DNA of 64,000 nt from an uncultured Methanomassiliicoccaceae archaeon (GTDB taxonomy: Archaea; Thermoplasmatota; Thermoplasmata; Methanomassiliicoccales; Methanomethylophilaceae). A program made the translations under genes and the position numbers. The stretch covers positions 62,001 to 126,000 of the forward strand of contig CAJJJM010000001.1 in NCBI GenBank assembly GCA_905187815.1. The letters are read 5' to 3'. This document shows positions 60,101-64,000 of this stretch, in pieces; position 1 is the first letter of the stretch; every line of letters starts with the position of its first letter. The notes below the pieces were generated by a model that was not told the origin of the DNA, searched no databases, and worked only from the letters and a program-made list of their open reading frames with translations.

Positions 60101-62865
60101 TGCCCGGAACCTACGACTACACCCTGTACAGCGAGACAGGGGACTCCATGGGAACCGGAACCGTCACCGTCTACCCCGGGAACAACACAGGATTCCAGGT
60201 CTCCCCCACCACCAGGACCATCACGGTCACGGTGAACGACGTCAACGGCGACCCCGTACCCGACGGAGCGCTCGTCATCGCAACCAACCAGACCACCATG
60301 GCCCAGTTCCAGGCCGAGGTCGAGGACGGACAGGCCGTCATCACGGTCGTCTCCGGACAGTACAACCTCTCCATGGGTCAGGGATACGCGTCGATGTACA
60401 CCAACACATCCAACGCGACCAGCGGAAACAGGACCGCCACGATCACGGCCTACGATGCCCACACGGTCACCGTCAGCGGTGCACAGTCCGACGTCCTCAC
60501 GGTCTCGGCCGGTTCCTTCAACACCGTCACTTACGTGGACGACGAGACCGGCGAGGTACGCTTCGACGTCCCGTACAGCATCGCCACCGACCAGATGCAC
60601 TACACCATCTACGGCGTCTCCGGAGAGCACGTGTACCACGCCCTGTACCAGACCAGCGGCGACGCGAGCATCTGGGACGACACCGTGTCCGTCACCGATT
60701 CCAACAGCAGCGTCGTCTCCGGACAGCTCATGGACGGCGACAGCGGCGACGAGGGAACTGTCCAGTTCATCAGCCGCAACGGGGAGTACTTCTCCGTGGC
60801 CACGGACAGCGAGGGCAACTTCACCGCGCTCCTGCCCGAGGGAATCTACACCATCGCCGCCAACAACGGAAGCAACAAGGTGTACATCGGCAGCACCACC
60901 GTCGGCAGCAGCGACTCCGACATGGGAGAGCTCGACCTCGTCGACGGAAGGAGGATCGGATACACCCTCAGGTACGACAACGGACAGAGCGGCTCCAACC
61001 CCTACCTGCCCTTCGTCATGGGTGTCATTACCTTCAACTACAACGGCCAGGACTACGAGCTCTACGGCATGACCAACACCAGCGGTGTGGTGAACTTCTA
61101 CATCCCCGACGATGTGGCCTCCACCATCTCGCTGAACAATGTCGACGGAACGCTCGACAACGCCGCGTTCCACTGCGAGAGCCTGACCAGGGACGTCGAT
61201 GCGGGACCGAGCAACAACACCAACACTCTGACCATCGACATGTACGACTCCAGCGACGAGGATCAGGAGAACTACGTCAAGGCGATCCCCTACACGCCCG
61301 AGTTCGACATGACCGTCTACCACTACGACGACTCTGACACAGCCATCGAGCTCAAGGCGGGTGTCGAGACGCCTCTGCTACCCGGAACCTACACCGTCGA
61401 GGTCGACGGATCCACCGGACACTACTACAACGGAAGCCTGGACCTTTACGCCGGATCCACGCAGTTCTACGGCTTCGACGCCATCGAGGACGTCGTGACC
61501 GTGAACGTCACCAACGCCGAGACTGACATCGTCTCCGTCTCCACCACCGATGGAAGCTACCACAGGTTCGACGGAGGGTACTACCTCGAGGTCGGATACG
61601 AGTACTACTTCACATCCACCAACACCAACGATGACGGACACGGCAACATCGCATACGGATACCTCGACCTCACGGACGTCACCGACGGAACCTACACGAT
61701 CGACATGACCGCGTCCCAGCACAGGATGCAGGTCACCGGATACGTCGGAACCGTCGCGGACGGAACCATCACCGTCTCCTACGAGTACAGGGGAATGACC
61801 GTGAAGCACGACTTCGATGTCACCAACGGTGCATACACACTGACCCTTCCCGCAGACGTCTCCTCCGTGGAGGTAAGCGTGGAGGTCAACGCCACCATCG
61901 ACTCCGAGGACGTGTACTACTACGCCACCGGGGAGTTCACCGGACTGGCGCTCGTCGAGACAGACGGAACCGTCACCGCCCAGGTCCGCAACATCTCCGT
62001 CCTGACAGGCGACGCGCCCGTGGACGAGGACGCCGAGCAGCCCGGATTCACATCCGAGATCACCGGAGCCGTGTTCTCCAACGGAAACGTCTCCATCGAC
62101 GTCAGCATCACCAACAACACCGACAGGGACATGACCTATCTCATCACCGGAGGAAGCGACCTCTCCCTGAACAGCGCCTTCAGCCTCAACGTCCCCGCCA
62201 ACAGCACGGCCTCCACGACCGTCTACGGAACCTACGACGTCAACCGCGTCGCTCCCGGATCCAGTGGAATGACCCTGACTGTGGCGGACATCAACGGCAC
62301 CGACACCCAGACGATGGATGTCGACATGGGAGGCGATACATCCGCACCTATCGACGTCGAGGTCTTCAAGGCCGGCGACGACGACAGGGCCGCAAGCAAC
62401 CGCGTCTCCGCGTACCAGTACATGTACGCGGTCACCGTCGTCAACAACAACGTCTACACCCACGATGTGACCATCAACGTGCCCAACGTCCCCAGCGGAT
62501 GGTACGTGACCATCGTGGACGAGAGCGGAAGGACCATCGCCGAGAACGGCGCAACCTTCCAGGCGCCCGGTCTCCAGACCTCCGTCTACTACGTGAAGCT
62601 GATGCTCCTCGAGCCCGGTCAGGACTCCACAGCGGTCCCGTCCATCACAGCCAACGTGACCGTCGGAAGCCACAGCGAGACCCTCAGCCTCTCCGCAGGC
62701 AGCATCGACGTCAGCACCGACGACATGACCGCCTCTGGAGGCGACGCGCTCGACGAGAGGTCCGGACTCCCCGTCGGAATCTGGTTCCTTGTCGCAGTGA
62801 TTCTCCTGATGCTCGTGGCGATCTTCTGGCTCGCCAGCAAGAGGGGGGTGTTCTCACGCAGATGA
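57181..62865 (+). CDS. aglB: Giant AglB/STT3-like oligosaccharyltransferase with long beta-rich extension
   Basis: An 1894-residue protein, about twice the usual AglB length. Residues 35-500 have some 13 membrane segments with STT3 features: YHLHVIESIL near residue 75, NYPNGG near residue 96 and PPLFDFIGAG. The catalytic signatures are altered: the first-loop Asp before YHL is Ser (GGSSAQYHL), the DxE-type site near residue 186 reads GTEYG, and WWDYG is WIDYA (residue 545). From about residue 850 onward come carboxypeptidase-regulatory-like and Ig-like repeats rich in Asp, Thr, Tyr and N-x-S/T sequons, then a C-terminal membrane segment and a basic end. ATG 57196 with GGAG upstream is an alternative start. 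Confidence 0.75.
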   Translation: MEIFRMSRFRKETTAPEETGAVREKSGNGWLRNHWCALSLCIIVIVAFALRTVFAYGISADGNFALSGGSSAQYHLHVIESILNGSYSMTDSAVNYPNGGLNVFPPLFDFIGAGIATVLTGMGMSTTEAASAAIGALNPIIGALTCIPVYLVAKEMFDKRVGVVAALVFAFLALPISTTVFSSGTEYGLAAFLVAFMSWFVVKMVKAADAEDVSKKAVLVNAVIAGIFMALAALTWNGFRFLVVILIVAMVLQIVVDRFRGRDFQTVLFGYIATLLVGTLIPAAYYMPAGLWEAVYSGPLLMMVIAVVLSLVFMAIRSKPWVVTVPALVIVFVVIAAVLAVAAPDLYNDLIWGNSIYSSSIMDELASSYVSMSNVSSYYGWLTMWLPICYALYSTYVYFRKDHSATRLFITIWMFGMFFAVWTSYANAAVVGTVFAVGSAIIIVRVLEAANLRDWWTSMRTAGFPGFFRKMIKPFPFASVVIVALLIVVPNVSFAVDAGISNNSDADYYFSGNTQYTIKTGDSYPIGDLWDSMEDQPKDGALVSWIDYANDAVAQGGFDTVVDTVGGGTSAVSHMYLSEGAGGSVAAMMLRIILSNDVNDFASCFDGNTDVYEKIRGFIEDPSTAVDDITSNPDTYGNVRSDITDENAVYLASINAIVSGMNTVEIMNAYDAVCDAAGQKISYVMLDPSMLPLQYGDGDTFSTIAYFGDYAVDRYGAATQFYSYNTYYGYTVYTDAIYDTFLWKAMIGPSAAEAGFTGNNASYNYLVALSSSDGSEGSAKGIPGYGLAGYEVVYWQVQYNPDSDAIVTDDGWEYMDGWEAIQKQKEEGGAINYLTSIVMLHYVGTPDDAQVYEGGVTYQGTGVTGATVSVYQYSDVYGQYVLYSETTTRDGAYEAMVPSGDYRIEISIGDVVVQSFTSDNLVQTYDIPAASVDGSVMVGDNVYGAEEMLLKLEGDAADYEIRTTDGSITIDSILPGTYDYTLYSETGDSMGTGTVTVYPGNNTGFQVSPTTRTITVTVNDVNGDPVPDGALVIATNQTTMAQFQAEVEDGQAVITVVSGQYNLSMGQGYASMYTNTSNATSGNRTATITAYDAHTVTVSGAQSDVLTVSAGSFNTVTYVDDETGEVRFDVPYSIATDQMHYTIYGVSGEHVYHALYQTSGDASIWDDTVSVTDSNSSVVSGQLMDGDSGDEGTVQFISRNGEYFSVATDSEGNFTALLPEGIYTIAANNGSNKVYIGSTTVGSSDSDMGELDLVDGRRIGYTLRYDNGQSGSNPYLPFVMGVITFNYNGQDYELYGMTNTSGVVNFYIPDDVASTISLNNVDGTLDNAAFHCESLTRDVDAGPSNNTNTLTIDMYDSSDEDQENYVKAIPYTPEFDMTVYHYDDSDTAIELKAGVETPLLPGTYTVEVDGSTGHYYNGSLDLYAGSTQFYGFDAIEDVVTVNVTNAETDIVSVSTTDGSYHRFDGGYYLEVGYEYYFTSTNTNDDGHGNIAYGYLDLTDVTDGTYTIDMTASQHRMQVTGYVGTVADGTITVSYEYRGMTVKHDFDVTNGAYTLTLPADVSSVEVSVEVNATIDSEDVYYYATGEFTGLALVETDGTVTAQVRNISVLTGDAPVDEDAEQPGFTSEITGAVFSNGNVSIDVSITNNTDRDMTYLITGGSDLSLNSAFSLNVPANSTASTTVYGTYDVNRVAPGSSGMTLTVADINGTDTQTMDVDMGGDTSAPIDVEVFKAGDDDRAASNRVSAYQYMYAVTVVNNNVYTHDVTINVPNVPSGWYVTIVDESGRTIAENGATFQAPGLQTSVYYVKLMLLEPGQDSTAVPSITANVTVGSHSETLSLSAGSIDVSTDDMTASGGDALDERSGLPVGIWFLVAVILLMLVAIFWLASKRGVFSRR

Positions 62866-63701
62866 AGACAGTAACAGCAGCAATCGCCATCATGGCGGTG
62901 TTCGCGCTCTGCCTCGTGCCCCTCCAGGGCGTCGACGCGGACTACGCAGACATCGACGGCGAGACCAACGTGATCGGCGTCGGCGCAGATGCCGACTTCC
63001 AGGTCATCTACACCAACAACGACTACAGCTCCACGGACTACCCCAACCTCAGCATGGCCATCTCCTACGAGGCCAGGCTGGTCGACGGCTCCGGCGACAC
63101 CGTCAGCAACGGCGTCAGCCCGAGCTCCGGGGACCTGGACAACGGAACCGCGCAGACCCTGACGGTCTCCGCCCCCGACACCGCCGGCAGGTACACGCTG
63201 GTCGTCGACATCACCGTCGACGCCACCTACACCTCCACCGACGAGGAGGGCAACGAGACCACCCAGGACCTCGAGGTCGAGCCCAGGACTCTGGAGTACC
63301 CCATCACCGTGGTGGAGCCCATCACCCTCTCCGTCACCCTGTCCAACAACTCCGACGAGCCTCTGCAGGGATACGGCGTCTACTTCTACGTGGACGGCGA
63401 GAGGATCGACGACAGCTTCACCACCGTGGACCTCGACGCCAACGGAACGACGACCATCGAGTACGAGTGGATCACCGACGCCGGCTACGGAACACACGAG
63501 TTCCACGTCGAGGCCGCCGATGGCGGGAACATGGTCGACATCACCGGACTCGGTGAGAGGCACACGTTCTACATCGGGGACAACGACTACACATGGGTCA
63601 TCGTCCTGCTGGTGGTCGTGATCGTCCTGCTGGTCCTGGTCATGATCTGGGTCTACCGCAAGCCCGTGAAGAACTACGGAAAGCCCAAGTCCAGGCGCTG
63701 A
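62862..63701 (+). CDS. Secreted, C-terminally anchored beta-sandwich protein, partner of the STT3-like protein
   Basis: A 279-residue protein with a signal peptide (MKTVTAAIAIMAVFALC, cleavage likely near residue 26), an extracellular domain of about 215 residues and a C-terminal membrane segment (about 245-268) ending in a basic tail. The domain contains two CARDB/Ig-like stretches, for example LSVTLSNNSDEPLQGYGVYFYVDGE near residue 150 with the N-x-S sequons. Its ATG overlaps the stop of the STT3-like gene (ATGA), and its domains resemble the last repeats of that protein, so the two probably act together at the cell surface. Function unknown. Confidence 0.72.
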   Translation: MKTVTAAIAIMAVFALCLVPLQGVDADYADIDGETNVIGVGADADFQVIYTNNDYSSTDYPNLSMAISYEARLVDGSGDTVSNGVSPSSGDLDNGTAQTLTVSAPDTAGRYTLVVDITVDATYTSTDEEGNETTQDLEVEPRTLEYPITVVEPITLSVTLSNNSDEPLQGYGVYFYVDGERIDDSFTTVDLDANGTTTIEYEWITDAGYGTHEFHVEAADGGNMVDITGLGERHTFYIGDNDYTWVIVLLVVVIVLLVLVMIWVYRKPVKNYGKPKSRR

Positions 63702-63717
63702 AACCTAAAATGAAAAC

Positions 63718-63754
63718 GGAGGGCCCTCGGGCCCTCCCACTTTATTCTTTTTTG
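63718..63754. terminator. Strong terminator after the STT3 operon
   Basis: GGAGGGCC and GGCCCTCC form a perfect stem around a CTCG loop (63718-63737), followed by CACTTTATTCTTTTTT. This is a classic stem plus T tract and may also serve the convergent gene. Confidence 0.8.
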
Positions 63755-63759
63755 CAGAT

Positions 63760-63999
63760 TCACAATCTGCCGACGACCGCCGCCGTTGTCATGTCCGACC
63801 TGGTGCGGTCCATGATCCCGCGGGCGATGTCCTGCTTCCTGCGTACGGGGGCTATGGCGTCCGGGACATCCAGGAGCATTATCTCCCCGCTGATGTCCTC
63901 CATCATCGAGAAGTACCTTCTGGCACCGTCCATGTCCCCCTCCATCAGATGGGACGTCACGATCCTCCTGAGCTCGCCGACGCAGTCGCACAGCCCGAG
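63760..63999 (-). CDS. Translin-like protein, C-terminal part (truncated by window edge)
   Basis: The minus-strand frame is open to the window edge and ends at 63760; 79 residues are visible. LGLCDCVGELRRIVTSHL, then DVPDAIAPVRRKQDIARGIMDRTRSDM, matches the C-terminal helices of translin/TRAX-family proteins, including the GELRR segment and the final R-K-x-D-x-x-R helix. Archaeal translins are single-strand RNA or DNA binding proteins, some with nuclease activity. The internal GTG at 63960 is not the start. Confidence 0.7.
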   Translation of the reverse strand, partial: LGLCDCVGELRRIVTSHLMEGDMDGARRYFSMMEDISGEIMLLDVPDAIAPVRRKQDIARGIMDRTRSDMTTAAVVGRL

Positions 64000-64000
64000 G

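Noticed and set aside
57271..61323. A 1350-codon open frame on the minus strand opposite the STT3-like gene
   Set aside because: It has repetitive Val/Asp/Gly/His-rich composition typical of antisense shadows in GC-rich genes, no domain I recognise, and the plus-strand protein has clear membrane and repeat structure.
1..64000. CRISPR arrays, transposases, integrases, prophage genes or tRNA-flanking attachment repeats
   Set aside because: I looked for regularly spaced repeats, transposase motifs and direct repeats at the two tRNA genes. I saw none; the only matching segments at the tRNAs are the shared tRNA bodies.

Overview
The window reads as a chromosome segment of a methanogenic archaeon of the Methanomassiliicoccales (Thermoplasmata side of the Euryarchaeota), most likely a host-associated or metagenomic member. 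Four things point there. Archaeal information-processing genes run through it (aIF2-gamma, aIF5B, L7Ae, RpoH-B-A'-A'', GINS, archaeal ProS). Methanogenesis marker protein 8 and a DUF1638 protein indicate a methanogen. The RNA polymerase B subunit is one unsplit gene, as in Thermoplasmata and unlike most other methanogens. Archaeal TATA boxes about 26 nt before start codons mark many leaderless genes. The window is dense, with no intergenic gap over 300 bases, and I see no rRNA, CRISPR array, insertion sequence, integrase or attachment site.

Layout. Positions 1-25.5 kb form a glycan island. It holds four polytopic GT-C glycosyltransferases, a DPM1-like GT2, two GT4 enzymes, GtrA-like and DedA-like membrane proteins, a CDP-6-deoxysugar pathway (RfbF, RfbG, a reductase/epimerase, a 3,5-epimerase), UDP-galactopyranose mutase, and an activated-heptose pathway (HddA plus a GmhA-GmhB fusion). 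A small Zn-ribbon/aEF1B pair, an ACT protein and the branched-chain aminotransferase sit among them. Two kinds of two-gene cassette are duplicated in this island: GT-C plus an anchored exported protein of about 350 residues (316-2720 and 20442-22857), and a small membrane protein plus a YjdF/DUF2238-like protein (17333-18606 and 22972-24236).

Positions 25.6-32.2 kb are a translation block: L7Ae, S28e, L24e, NDK, aIF5B, a degenerate cardiolipin-synthase-like protein, then S6e, aIF2-gamma and a PIN nuclease. Positions 32.3-46 kb hold mixed housekeeping genes: methanogenesis marker 8, cyclophilin, purine permease, tRNA-Lys(CTT), CBS and metallo-beta-lactamase proteins, GINS, DUF167/Toprim/Tmk, the CoA genes CoaBC and pantoate kinase, DUF357, Prs, ProS, DUF1638, TrmI, MerR and tRNA-Lys(TTT). 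Positions 46.3-55.2 kb are the RNA polymerase operon RpoH-B-A'-A''-L30e-NusA. After a radical SAM/PyrF divergent pair, 57.2-63.7 kb carry a giant AglB/STT3-like protein of about 1890 residues and a secreted membrane-anchored partner. The window ends in a truncated translin-like gene.

How the genes may work together. The 5' island makes nucleotide-activated 6-deoxyhexose, galactofuranose and possibly heptose, and supplies cytoplasmic (GT2, GT4) and membrane (GT-C) transferases that would build lipid-linked glycans. The AglB-like protein at the other end of the window could use such glycans, although its catalytic motifs look substituted. Several divergent pairs appear to share a single palindromic TATA box. 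The best candidates for undescribed biology are the repeated GT-C/anchored-protein cassette and the giant STT3-like protein with its partner.
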